NCBI GenBank assembly: GCA_050288105.1
Contig: JBNKDE010000002.1
Location: forward strand, 353,252 to 417,251
DNA from: JACNJF01 sp050288105
GTDB lineage: Bacteria; Pseudomonadota; Gammaproteobacteria; GCA-001735895
Length of the DNA: 64,000 bases
Direction of reading: 5' to 3'
The translations under genes and the position numbers were made by a program. Shown piece after piece: positions 16,702-25,077 of the stretch. The notes under the pieces are model-generated. The model made no database searches and was not told the origin of the DNA. It was given only the letters and a program-made list of their open reading frames with translations. Numbering within the stretch: the stretch's first letter is position 1; each line of letters begins with the position of its first letter.

Positions 16702-17340
16702 ATGTCGTTTGAACAGTATGTGATATTTCTCAGCATTACCGGACTGTATATGGCATCACCCGGCCCAGCTATACTGCTCTGTATCAATAATGGTATACAA
16801 CTAGGCATTCGCCTTTCAGCTTTTGGCGTGCTGGGCAATATGCTCGCATTCCAGATCCTGATTGTCTTGAGTGCGATCGGCATTGGCTCAATTCTAGCGA
16901 CCTCACTTGAGATATTTAATCTGGTTAAAATACTGGGTGCCATTTATCTGAGCTATCTAGGAATAAAAATCTGGTTTTCTCCGATAAACACCTTTGCTCA
17001 AATTGAAGCTTTTGAAAAACGCAGAAAACCCTCCTTTGTTTTCCGACACGCGTTTCTGGTAACCGCCTCAAATCCCAAGGCGCTGATTTACGTAACGGCT
17101 TTGTTACCCCAGTTTCTCGATATCCATCAACCTCTAGTGATTCAGTTATTGAGCTTGAATGCTGGTATAGCGGTGTTACAGTTTTTGATCTTTATGATTT
17201 ATGTAGTTCTTTCAAGTCGTGCACGCGTCTGGTTAAATAACGAAGTAACCCGAAAACTATTTAATCGCATAAGTGGTGTGATTTTCATTAGCTTTGGAAT
17301 TGCGTTAGGGCTTTCCGAGCCAAATACCACTAAGCCATAG
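16702..17340 (+). CDS. LysE/RhtB-family exporter
   Basis: 212 residues with six hydrophobic segments. It has the LysE-superfamily landmarks ASPGPAILLCINNGIQ after the first helix and NPKALIYVTALLPQF in the fourth. These inner-membrane proteins export amino acids or related metabolites. The ATG is two bases past the amrS stop, which implies cotranscription and suggests export of a metabolite tied to the AmmeMemoRadiSam reaction; that link is inferred only from position. Convergent with the next radical SAM gene (11-base gap). Confidence 0.88.
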   Translation: MSFEQYVIFLSITGLYMASPGPAILLCINNGIQLGIRLSAFGVLGNMLAFQILIVLSAIGIGSILATSLEIFNLVKILGAIYLSYLGIKIWFSPINTFAQIEAFEKRRKPSFVFRHAFLVTASNPKALIYVTALLPQFLDIHQPLVIQLLSLNAGIAVLQFLIFMIYVVLSSRARVWLNNEVTRKLFNRISGVIFISFGIALGLSEPNTTKP

Positions 17341-17351
17341 ACTTTATAATA

Positions 17352-18239
17352 TTACAGACCTCTCATCCATTCAGGTCGCATAGGTACCGAACCGGGTTGC
17401 TGTATTGCCTGATGCAAAATGGCTAACAGTTTTTCCTTATCCTTATTCAGCACGCCTTTTAAAATCAGATAATTGGATGCGTGGTCACTGCGAAAAATGG
17501 TTTTATCCAGCTCCAGGGACGATATCAGTATTTCCATTTCCTGCGCCAGTTGCAATTGATTCAATGCGATAAACTCACCACCAAAACCCTGTTGGAATCG
17601 CTCTGTCCCTTTATAAAAAGTAACTACCAGGGTAGCCAGATATTCCGGTTGTGATTCATTCATCAAACTTGCTGAATTCAGCGCATGCTGTTCGCTGTAT
17701 CGAGTACCGCCCAGACCGTTTAATATCATTACAGATCGTTTGATATCTGCTGCGCCGAGTTTCAGCAAAGCATCCAGAGAACTCTGCCAGGTTTCACCTT
17801 TGCTAATTTTTTCCAGGATTAAATCATCACCCGTTTCACAGCCGACATACACCAGGCTCAGGCCCAGTTCTCGCAGTTGGATCAATTCTTCAACAGTTTT
17901 ATTTTTGATATTACGCGGCAGGCAATAGGCCGATACACGCTGGATATCTGGCAGGTATTCATTAATCGCCTGCATAATTTCCAGCAGACGACGGAAAGAT
18001 AATGTCATTGCATCGCCATCGGCGAGGAATACCCGTCGAATCGGGTAATTAGAAGATGCAACGTAGGCCAGTTCCTTACGGATGTTTTCGATGGATTTCG
18101 GACGGAATTTTTTTTGCTCATCGGTGTACATATCGCAGAAGGTGCAATGGTTCCAGGAACAACCGTTGGTTACCTGCAGGATGAGCGAATCGGCTTCGCT
18201 AGGGGGGCGGAATACGGGTTCTATGTAGTTGAGTAGCAT
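17352..18239 (-). CDS. Radical SAM protein with a CX4CX2C cluster motif, function unknown
   Basis: 295 residues. The cluster motif is NGCSWNHCTFCDMY (Cys27, Cys32, Cys35), a CX4CX2C variant rather than CX3CX2C. The TIM-barrel features follow: VFLADGDAMTLSFRRL, SAYCLPRNI, and LVYVGCETGDDLIL, which resemble the B12-independent Elp3/HemN-like radical SAM families where a GGGTPS-like segment binds SAM. Members with this variant motif (COG1032-like) are uncharacterised to my knowledge. It starts 13 bases from the left end of a ~500-bp palindromic repeat, which therefore occupies its whole promoter region or 5' leader. Confidence 0.85.
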   Translation of the reverse strand: MLLNYIEPVFRPPSEADSLILQVTNGCSWNHCTFCDMYTDEQKKFRPKSIENIRKELAYVASSNYPIRRVFLADGDAMTLSFRRLLEIMQAINEYLPDIQRVSAYCLPRNIKNKTVEELIQLRELGLSLVYVGCETGDDLILEKISKGETWQSSLDALLKLGAADIKRSVMILNGLGGTRYSEQHALNSASLMNESQPEYLATLVVTFYKGTERFQQGFGGEFIALNQLQLAQEMEILISSLELDKTIFRSDHASNYLILKGVLNKDKEKLLAILHQAIQQPGSVPMRPEWMRGL

Positions 18240-18252
18240 GTCAGTTTTTTCC

Positions 18253-18749
18253 TGTCATTACGAGCCAAGCGCGGTAATCTTGTAATGGTAGCACCTTACT
18301 GGATTATAGTTTCACACGCTTTTCCTTCCTTCACTCCGTAGTAATTAATGGGTACGCGTGCGAGCCCATTCGAGTGGCCTGCGACTTCCCGAAAATAAGG
18401 GCAATTAAAAGCATACTAGAGCATTCGAGCAAAGCTCGAATGCTCTTAAAGATAAGACCCCTTTCAAGCCCGCGGCAAAATGGTATTCAGAGTGGGGTCA
18501 AATGACAGGGATGTCATTTGAGGCTCAGCGCGGTTGGACCCGCGTCTGAGCCGACCGCACTCTGGATGCCATTTTGACGATGAAGGGATTGAGGGGCGCG
18601 CTTTCTTTGGTGCCTTTCTTTTCGCGCAAAAGAAAGACTCTCGCACGCGTACTAGTCATTGGCTACGGAGTAAGGAAAGCTTTGCGTGTGAAACAATAAA
18701 AGGTAGTTGCTATCCGTCTGAAGATTGCTTCACTGCGTTCGCAATGACA
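18253..18749. repeat. Nested palindromic repeat element (MITE-like), ~500 bp
   Basis: The whole gap between the radical SAM gene and alaX is one imperfect palindrome. The outer ends match (TGTCATT at 18253-18259, AATGACA at 18743-18749); the right end resembles the widespread GTCATTGCGAnC...GCAATC repeat type. Arms ~18253-18365 and ~18635-18749 align with gaps (shared TTTCACACGC, ACTCCGTAG, TACGCGTGCGAG). Inside are a 13-bp hairpin at 18418-18446 (loop AAA), arms 18477-18494 / 18558-18575 matching at 16 of 18, and within those two more hairpins at 18498-18521 and 18522-18552. No transposase or plausible gene; short open frames here are artefacts. No target duplication was evident. Confidence 0.75.
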
Positions 18750-18773
18750 CATTATTACGCCAGTAGCAGACAG

Positions 18774-19484
18774 TCACTCCACCAACTCAATAATAATCCG
18801 CCGATTCTGTTTCCCCTTCTTCTCAATCTTCTTAACCCTGACCGTTCCAATCTCATTTGAGTTCGCAACATGCGTCCCACCACACGGCTGCAAATCCACG
18901 CCCTCAAAATTAACCAGTCTCACCTTGCCATACCCCATCGGGGGCTTAACACTCATAGTCCGAATCAATTCCGGTTGCGCTTCCATTTCTGCATCACTGA
19001 TCCATTGCATAGTCATTGGATGATCTGCTGTGGTGATATCATTCAGGGCCTGCTCAATCGCTAATTTATCCGGCGGTTCAGGTAAATCAAAATCCAGTCG
19101 CGCGGTGCCATCATCACGGATACTGCCCCCTGTCACGGGCTCGGGTATCACGGCACATAACATATGCATGCAACTATGCAGGCGCATAATCTGATATCGT
19201 CGTTCCCAATCGATGTTTAGTGTCAATTGTTCACCAACTTCAGGTAGTATGTTGCCTTCTACCTGATGAAGTATTTCATCGCTTTCTTGATCCTTGATAG
19301 TATTGATGATTTTTATTTCAGTGTTATCGTGTCGCAGCATTATGCCACTGTCCCCGGGTTGTCCGCCCCCTAATGGATAAAATACGGTTTGGTCCACGAT
19401 AATATGACCTTCCTTAATGCCGGTTACCCTGGCTGTGCATTGTTTGAGATAACCGTCTTCTCGAAATAATTCTAGTGTCATCAT
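18774..19484 (-). CDS. alaX: AlaX-type alanyl-tRNA editing protein
   Basis: 236 residues, a free-standing editing domain that hydrolyses Ser-tRNA(Ala) or Gly-tRNA(Ala). Zinc ligands are visible as HSCMH (HxxxH) around residue 104 and CGGTH near residue 202; the N-terminal module has FYPLGGGQPGDSG, the glycine-rich motif of medium AlaX (AlaX-M). No synthetase catalytic domain is attached. Its stop is 25 bases from the right end of the palindromic repeat. The start ATG at 19484 is followed by a second in-frame ATG, so the start is uncertain by one residue. Confidence 0.93.
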   Translation of the reverse strand: MMTLELFREDGYLKQCTARVTGIKEGHIIVDQTVFYPLGGGQPGDSGIMLRHDNTEIKIINTIKDQESDEILHQVEGNILPEVGEQLTLNIDWERRYQIMRLHSCMHMLCAVIPEPVTGGSIRDDGTARLDFDLPEPPDKLAIEQALNDITTADHPMTMQWISDAEMEAQPELIRTMSVKPPMGYGKVRLVNFEGVDLQPCGGTHVANSNEIGTVRVKKIEKKGKQNRRIIIELVE

Positions 19485-19536
19485 TTTATCCTTTGCTTAA
19501 ATATTATTTACTTTAAAACAGGATGGCCCAAACAAC

Positions 19537-19557
19537 AACGGCCCATAAAGGGCCGTT
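19537..19557 (-). terminator. Probable terminator of phaC-phaB
   Basis: Perfect 8-bp hairpin (AACGGCCC / GGGCCGTT, loop of five) 24 bases downstream of the phaB stop. On the minus strand it is followed by GTTGTTTG, a weak T tract. Confidence 0.6.
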
Positions 19558-19580
19558 AGTTTCTTTGAAGCGTTTAAGCT

Positions 19581-20303
19581 TTAATACATTTGTTGACCAC
19601 CGTTGACGTCCAGTGTGGAGCCAGTGATAAAACCCGCTTCATCAGCTACCAGAAACATGACGCTACGTGCGATATCTTCCGGGTCGCCAAGACGACCAAC
19701 CGGTATACGCTGGATGATTTTTTCCAGTACCTTTTCTGGTACTGCTCTTACCATGTCAGTCAGTACATAACCTGGCGCTACGGCGTTGACGGTAATACCC
19801 TTGGCAGCACCTTCCAGTGCCAGAGCCTTGGTGAAGCCATGGATACCGGACTTGGCGGCGGCATAGTTAACTTGCCCGTACTGTCCTGCTCGTCCATTGA
19901 TGGAACCGATATTGACGATGCGTCCGAATTCGCGTTCGCGCATTCCATCAATAACTGCACGACACATATTAAAGCAGGATGCGAGATTGGTTTGAATAAC
20001 CTCATTCCACTGTTCAAAGGTCATACGGTGCATGGTGGTATCACGCGTGATACCCGCATTATTGACCAGTACTTCTATCGGCCCCAGTTCTGCTTCAATG
20101 GCTTCTACCCCTTTTTGACAGGCGTCGAAATCAGCAACATCAAACTTGAATGCCGGTATTTTGGTCACTTCAGTGAATGCTTTGGCTGACGCATCATTAC
20201 CTGCATAGGTTGCGGCTACGTTATAACCCGCCTTTTTCAGGGCCAGGCAAATTGCCTCACCTATACCACGTGTTCCACCTGTAACTACTGCAACTCTTCC
20301 CAT
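19581..20303 (-). CDS. phaB: Acetoacetyl-CoA reductase (PHA synthesis)
   Basis: 240 residues, short-chain dehydrogenase/reductase. NADPH site TGGTRGIGEAI at the N terminus, NNAG motif (VLVNNAGITRD), catalytic Ser in NIGSINGRAGQ and YxxxK in VNYAAAKSG. The QYGQVNYAAAKSGIHGFTKALA block is characteristic of PhaB (acetoacetyl-CoA to (R)-3-hydroxybutyryl-CoA), distinguishing it from the closely related FabG. It lies 21 bases downstream of phaC on the same strand, so the pair makes and polymerises hydroxybutyryl-CoA. No beta-ketothiolase (phaA) gene is in the window. Confidence 0.94.
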   Translation of the reverse strand: MGRVAVVTGGTRGIGEAICLALKKAGYNVAATYAGNDASAKAFTEVTKIPAFKFDVADFDACQKGVEAIEAELGPIEVLVNNAGITRDTTMHRMTFEQWNEVIQTNLASCFNMCRAVIDGMREREFGRIVNIGSINGRAGQYGQVNYAAAKSGIHGFTKALALEGAAKGITVNAVAPGYVLTDMVRAVPEKVLEKIIQRIPVGRLGDPEDIARSVMFLVADEAGFITGSTLDVNGGQQMY

Positions 20304-20324
20304 TTCTTCCCCCTCGTTCAGTTT

Positions 20325-22118
20325 TTATATATTAACGATTTTGGTTTTTACATACCTTCCCGGTGCATCTTCGATTACTTTTAACTGGTGGTCTCCGGGT
20401 TGTCTGGCGTCGACTTTTTCGCCTGCATATTTGCTGACCCATTTATCCCATGCTGGCCACCAGGATCCTTCCTGAACTTGTGCCTTGTCGGCCCAGGCCT
20501 GTGCATCTTTAGGCAATTTGGCTGCCGTCATTCTGTAGCCGTATTTATTGGCCGCAGGCGGATTTACGATGCCCGCGATATGACCTGATCCACCAAGAAT
20601 AAACTTGACCGGACCAGAAAATTTCTGTGCACCTATCCAGGTCGATTTCCAGGGTGCGATATGATCATCAATAGTGGATATAAAAAGTGCTGGAGTCTTT
20701 ATTTTTGATAAATCAATAGGAGTCCCATCGATAACCAGTTCACCTGGTTTAACCAGATTGTTGTAGAGATAAAGATTTCTCAGGTACCACTTGTGCATCC
20801 TGGCCGGCATGCGAGTTGAGTCTGAGTTCCAGTACAACAGATCAAATGCGCGTGGGTCATTACCCAGCAGATAGTTATTGATATAGAAAGACCAGATCAG
20901 GTCGTTTGAGCGTAACAGGTTAAAGGTTCCGGACATCTTACTACCATCCAGATAACCGGCCTCATCCATCTTCTTCTCGAGTGAACTTAGTTGATCTTCA
21001 TCAATGAACATACCCAGTTCACCCGGTTCCGAAAAATCGATCATGGTGGTGAAGAAGGTAGCACTGTTAATGCGATCATCGCCTTTGGCCGCCATGTAGG
21101 CGAGGGTAGTCGCCAACAGGGTTCCGCCAATACAGTAGCCTATCGCATTGATTTGCTTTTCACCGGTTGCCTGCTCTACCTGGTCAACGGCGGTTAGCAC
21201 CCCTTCTTTCAGGTATTCTTCGAAACCGACTTCGGCATAGGTCTCGTCCGGGTTGACCCAGGAGATAACAAAAACGCTATGTCCCTGTTCTACCAGCCAG
21301 TGAATCAGTGAATTTTTTTCCTGCAGGTCAAGAATATAAAACTTGTTGATCCAGGGTGGCACAATAAGCAGGGGGGTTTTATTAACCTGCTCAGTGGAGG
21401 GGGTATACTGAATCAGCTGGAACATGCGATTTTCATACACTACTTTGCCTGGCGTAGTCGCAACATTCTTACCCAGTTCAAAAGCTTTGTAGTCGGTCAT
21501 GCTGATCTGTAGCTTGCCTTCACCGCGCTCCAGATCTTCGATCATATTTTTCAATCCATGTAACAGACTCATACCGCGAGTTTCTATTAAACGCTCGATA
21601 ACCTGAGGATTGCTGCCTGCAAAGTTAGTCGGCGATAAAGCGTTCAGGAACAGATGGGTAAAAAACTCTGCACGTTGAGCAGTTTTTTCATCCAGCCCCT
21701 CTGTTTCTTTCACTAATCGTAACATATGCTGGGAAAGCAGCAGGTAGGATTGCTTGATCATATTGAAAGAGGGCTGTTCCCATCCTTCATGTCGAAAGCG
21801 TCGGTCAGCTTTATCCGGCTGTACAACATCCTCCAGAGGCTGTTGTGTCATCATGGACTGTAAGGAACTCTGGTACAGTTCCAGGCTTTTTTTCCAGAAA
21901 TCGATATTGGCAGTTAAAACCTTTTGCGGGTTTTCATTCATGTGCGCAAAAAGTTCGCTATAAACATCACCCATTCTTAGTGGGTCAAGGTCCGGTTTTT
22001 CGGTTTGAGGATTGAATTGTTTAAGAAGCTGTTCTGCCTGCTTATAGCTTGCTTCTATTCCCTGAGAAATAGAGGTAAAACCCAGGGCATCCTGAAAAGA
22101 ATTTTGTTGATCGGACAT
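20325..22118 (-). CDS. phaC: Poly(3-hydroxyalkanoate) synthase, class I
   Basis: 597 residues, the usual class I length. The lipase-like box is GYCIGG with catalytic Cys329; the other triad residues are Asp in STIDDHIAPW and His in GGSGHIAG. The C terminus has the conserved GSWWPAWDKWV. It polymerises hydroxyacyl-CoA into granules in the cytoplasm. Upstream of phaB in a two-gene unit. It has no adjacent phasin or phaR gene, so granule-associated proteins must be elsewhere. The ~100 bases upstream contain nothing I recognise. Confidence 0.95.
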   Translation of the reverse strand: MSDQQNSFQDALGFTSISQGIEASYKQAEQLLKQFNPQTEKPDLDPLRMGDVYSELFAHMNENPQKVLTANIDFWKKSLELYQSSLQSMMTQQPLEDVVQPDKADRRFRHEGWEQPSFNMIKQSYLLLSQHMLRLVKETEGLDEKTAQRAEFFTHLFLNALSPTNFAGSNPQVIERLIETRGMSLLHGLKNMIEDLERGEGKLQISMTDYKAFELGKNVATTPGKVVYENRMFQLIQYTPSTEQVNKTPLLIVPPWINKFYILDLQEKNSLIHWLVEQGHSVFVISWVNPDETYAEVGFEEYLKEGVLTAVDQVEQATGEKQINAIGYCIGGTLLATTLAYMAAKGDDRINSATFFTTMIDFSEPGELGMFIDEDQLSSLEKKMDEAGYLDGSKMSGTFNLLRSNDLIWSFYINNYLLGNDPRAFDLLYWNSDSTRMPARMHKWYLRNLYLYNNLVKPGELVIDGTPIDLSKIKTPALFISTIDDHIAPWKSTWIGAQKFSGPVKFILGGSGHIAGIVNPPAANKYGYRMTAAKLPKDAQAWADKAQVQEGSWWPAWDKWVSKYAGEKVDARQPGDHQLKVIEDAPGRYVKTKIVNI

Positions 22119-22217
22119 ACGATACCTTATAGTTATTAAACCGGACTCTTCATCCTATAACACTTTCACCTGACCACTATTGTTAATTTAAATAGCGTTT
22201 ATTCTTTTCGACACTAG

Positions 22218-22859
22218 TTAGAACAGGATGATAAATCGTAGCATAGACTGACTCAGGCCCATAATATTTTGAAATATAGGCACACCTATTAAAGACAGCG
22301 CGATTACCGAAAATAAAACCCAGTGACCATACCGATCATTGTAATATTGATAGTATCTTGACATTCGCGTCGGCAGAAAATAGGGCAGTATGTAATGACC
22401 ATCCAGCGGTCCTATGGGTATCAGGTTAAATAGCATCAGCAGCATATTGATATTTGCCAGGTACACAAAAAAGAGATTAGCAGCCTGACCATCGAACAGG
22501 GGCCAACCAAGAATGAGCCCCAGACCATAAAGATTGACAGAAATAAATGCGATCAGGAGGTTCATCATAGGGCCTGCTGCTGCAACAAAGAAGATACCCC
22601 AGCGCGAGCGATAGTTTCTGGGATCAGTGGGTACCGGCCTGGCAAAGCCAAAGCCGATCATAATCACCATCAATAATCCCATCGGGTCTATATGTGGGAT
22701 CGGATTCAGCGTCAGGCGCCCGGCAAATTCTGCCGTGCGATCTCCAAAGTACTTTGCCATGATGCCGTGACCGTACTCATGGAAGGTCAGTGAAAACACC
22801 AGGCAAAACAGGATAACGGCAAACAACAGGTAATAGCCCTGCATTAATAGTTGGATCAT
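22218..22859 (-). CDS. Site-2 protease family (M50) zinc metalloprotease
   Basis: 213 residues, about six membrane spans. Intramembrane zinc site HEYGH (residues 27-31) in the first long helix and the third ligand in LFNLIPIGPLDGHYILP (NPxDG-like). This is the compact S2P type without PDZ or CBS domains, comparable to YwhC-like proteases. Substrate unknown. Same strand as phaC but separated by about 100 bases; no functional link is evident. Confidence 0.9.
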   Translation of the reverse strand: MIQLLMQGYYLLFAVILFCLVFSLTFHEYGHGIMAKYFGDRTAEFAGRLTLNPIPHIDPMGLLMVIMIGFGFARPVPTDPRNYRSRWGIFFVAAAGPMMNLLIAFISVNLYGLGLILGWPLFDGQAANLFFVYLANINMLLMLFNLIPIGPLDGHYILPYFLPTRMSRYYQYYNDRYGHWVLFSVIALSLIGVPIFQNIMGLSQSMLRFIILF

Positions 22860-22997
22860 GAAATCATTTATCCGTAGTTAATTGCTTTTCAGGTCATTAG
22901 TCGATTGGGAGAGTGTACTCAGTTAAGCATTAAGAACTGCCACCTCAGAGAGATTTCCTCAGGATATCAGGTTTGGCAGTAACTGCTTAGATTAGTT

Positions 22998-23930
22998 CTA
23001 AGCGTATTGATAGCACAGGTTATTGTAGGCAATCGATATATTGCGACTGAATATATGCATGATATCCAGATTTAGTCCGCAACACTGATCTAATTCAGCA
23101 AAATAGATTAAGCCATAATCACCCTGTTTGTTGGCTGATAGGAAGACTGCTTTCTGATTTTCGATGACGGTTTCCTTTTTCAATACCGCCTTTTTGATGA
23201 TATTCAGGTCCTGTTCTTCTAGCACCTGGTCTATTCGCTGGCCGGACAACTGCGCAAAACGTCCGTTACCGGATAATATTTGTGGTAAACAGCCACTGAG
23301 CTTTTTGTTACATCCGGCTAATAGAAAGGTATGGCTCGGGCTGTCTTTTAATGGCCCTACCAATTTTTCAATCTCGCTCGCGATCTGTGACCTTATGTCT
23401 GAAATAAACGGTTCCAGCTGGGCATTTTCAAACAAATTGGCTGTTGAGTTTATGACACGATGCAGGACGTTTCTTTGCCGGTCAAGATAGACTAAATCGC
23501 GATACATGCGCAGCGAGGAGTACATGGAGGTTTTTAACGTCTGTATCGTTAGCTCGCTCTTTGATTTGTAATCATTGATATCGAATTCACGCATGATGGT
23601 TTCTTCCGGTGCTGCCTCAGGCAGGCCGGTACGAATAATAATGCGTATAAAGCGGTTGTTCATTTGCTCACGGATAAATCTGACTGTCTGCAGGCCCGCA
23701 TCGTCAGATTCCATCACTACATCCAGCAAAATGACAGCTATGTCGGGGTTCAATTGCAGCATCTGGCGCGCTTCTTCGCCACTGTAGGCATGGTAAAAGC
23801 TGACGGGCTTGTTGTCGAAAACAAAACCTTTTAAGGCTAAAGTGGTGACATCGTGGACGATCTGTTCATCATCCGCAATCAACACTTTCCAGCAGTCCAG
23901 TGAATTCCTGTTGAGTTTTGAATCCATCAT
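22998..23930 (-). CDS. Response regulator with DUF3369-type sensory domain
   Basis: 310 residues. Receiver domain (about 14-140) with acidic pocket LIADDEQ, phosphoacceptor Asp in VILLDVVMESDDAG and the switch IIIRTGLPE. It is followed by a long helix and a GAF-like domain (about 150-310) matching DUF3369, which in full-length relatives is followed by a GGDEF, EAL or HD-GYP output. Here the protein ends after DUF3369, so it has no visible output domain. Two adjacent ATGs (23930 and 23927) are possible starts. No cognate kinase is adjacent; the HDOD gene upstream, on the same strand, is its neighbour. Confidence 0.82.
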   Translation of the reverse strand: MMDSKLNRNSLDCWKVLIADDEQIVHDVTTLALKGFVFDNKPVSFYHAYSGEEARQMLQLNPDIAVILLDVVMESDDAGLQTVRFIREQMNNRFIRIIIRTGLPEAAPEETIMREFDINDYKSKSELTIQTLKTSMYSSLRMYRDLVYLDRQRNVLHRVINSTANLFENAQLEPFISDIRSQIASEIEKLVGPLKDSPSHTFLLAGCNKKLSGCLPQILSGNGRFAQLSGQRIDQVLEEQDLNIIKKAVLKKETVIENQKAVFLSANKQGDYGLIYFAELDQCCGLNLDIMHIFSRNISIAYNNLCYQYA

Positions 23931-24035
23931 GTATGACTTTTCACGATCCCTACTTGGCTATTTCCCCGAACTAATCTTTATAGCTTACAAATAGAATATT
24001 TACTGTTTTTTCAGGGCTAGATGCATACGCCGAGA

Positions 24036-24914
24036 TCAGCCCTCGATTTTCAGCTGGGTCATACCCAGTGAATCCATCACTTCATGAACCTGTTCTTCGG
24101 CGATAATGCAGGCTGCGGTGATATTTTCCAGCGACAGACCATAATTCTGCCAGCCAGGAATATCCTGCAAGGCGTATTCCACTTCTTCTTCTTCAATGGG
24201 TGATACCAGAAAGTTCAGGTTGTTCGCGACATAAATGATTCCGGTTTCCAGAATGTATTCGGTTATAGCCTGCGGGTTATGGTGATACTGAGCCGCCGAA
24301 GCCAGTAAATCGGGTAACTCCCATTTCTTAATAAAACCCGCGCCAACGTCACAATGGGTAAACCCCAGAATGCGCTCTTCGGCATGGTACAGATCTCCGT
24401 CCTCGATATCGACGGCGTTCTGTATCTCCCGCGTTTGCTCAGGGATCAGTTTAGCCATAATCAGGCGCCCAACATCATGTAACAGGCCTGCGGTAAACAG
24501 AGAGTCTGCGTTTTGCATGCATTCAGTCTGTAAACTGAGATAACGTGCAAGAATGGCAGTTTTTACACTATGGCGCCAGAAATCCTCCATGTGGAAGATA
24601 TGATTTTCCATCTTTCCAAACACACCGCTTAGAACCGAACCGATCAGAATCTGTTTCAGTCTTTCGCGCCCCAGAATAGTGATCGCTTGCGCAATGCTGT
24701 CAACCTTGTGGGAAAAACCATAAAACGCGCTGTTGACCATCTTAAGAATACGTAAGCTCAAAGCTGGATCGGTTTCTACTACCTGTCCAATCTGGGCCGA
24801 GGTTGCTGTGTCACTGTCCAGTAACTCAGAAATTCGTATGTAAATCTCCGGCAGCGAAGAGAGTTCGCTTTCTTTAGCCAGCAAAGCCTGTAGTGTGATG
24901 GGTGTTGAGCTCAT
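24036..24914 (-). CDS. HDOD domain signalling protein
   Basis: 292 residues, one HDOD domain: LSSLPEIYIRISELLDS at the N terminus, DPALSLRILKMVNSAFYG, AITILGRERLKQILIGSVL, and FTAGLLHDVGRL. The HD residues are partly retained (LLHDVG), as is usual in this family, whose activity is unproven and is linked to signal transduction and motility control. It is divergent from rmuC across ~160 bases and upstream of the DUF3369 response regulator on the same strand, about 105 bases apart, so they could share a promoter. Confidence 0.88.
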   Translation of the reverse strand: MSSTPITLQALLAKESELSSLPEIYIRISELLDSDTATSAQIGQVVETDPALSLRILKMVNSAFYGFSHKVDSIAQAITILGRERLKQILIGSVLSGVFGKMENHIFHMEDFWRHSVKTAILARYLSLQTECMQNADSLFTAGLLHDVGRLIMAKLIPEQTREIQNAVDIEDGDLYHAEERILGFTHCDVGAGFIKKWELPDLLASAAQYHHNPQAITEYILETGIIYVANNLNFLVSPIEEEEVEYALQDIPGWQNYGLSLENITAACIIAEEQVHEVMDSLGMTQLKIEG

Positions 24915-25077
24915 AAGCGATTCCTTTTTTGATCATAGTTGAGCATAGCAGAAGGCAAAATAATTTTTCCCTGACAATAAAGCCTTTTTCAACTGCATGA
25001 TTATCAGCACTGGCGCAGACGCTGCTGATTGCCTACGAAACTGATACAATCGACCATCTCGAATAAGATACTCTCCT

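Noticed and set aside
18534..18860. Open frames inside the palindromic repeat
   Set aside because: The frames span the hairpins and repeat arms, have no ribosome site or domain, and run into the 3' end of alaX; they are artefacts.
19590..20189. A 199-residue plus-strand frame opposite phaB
   Set aside because: phaB is clearly coding with all SDR motifs; the opposite frame has no domain.
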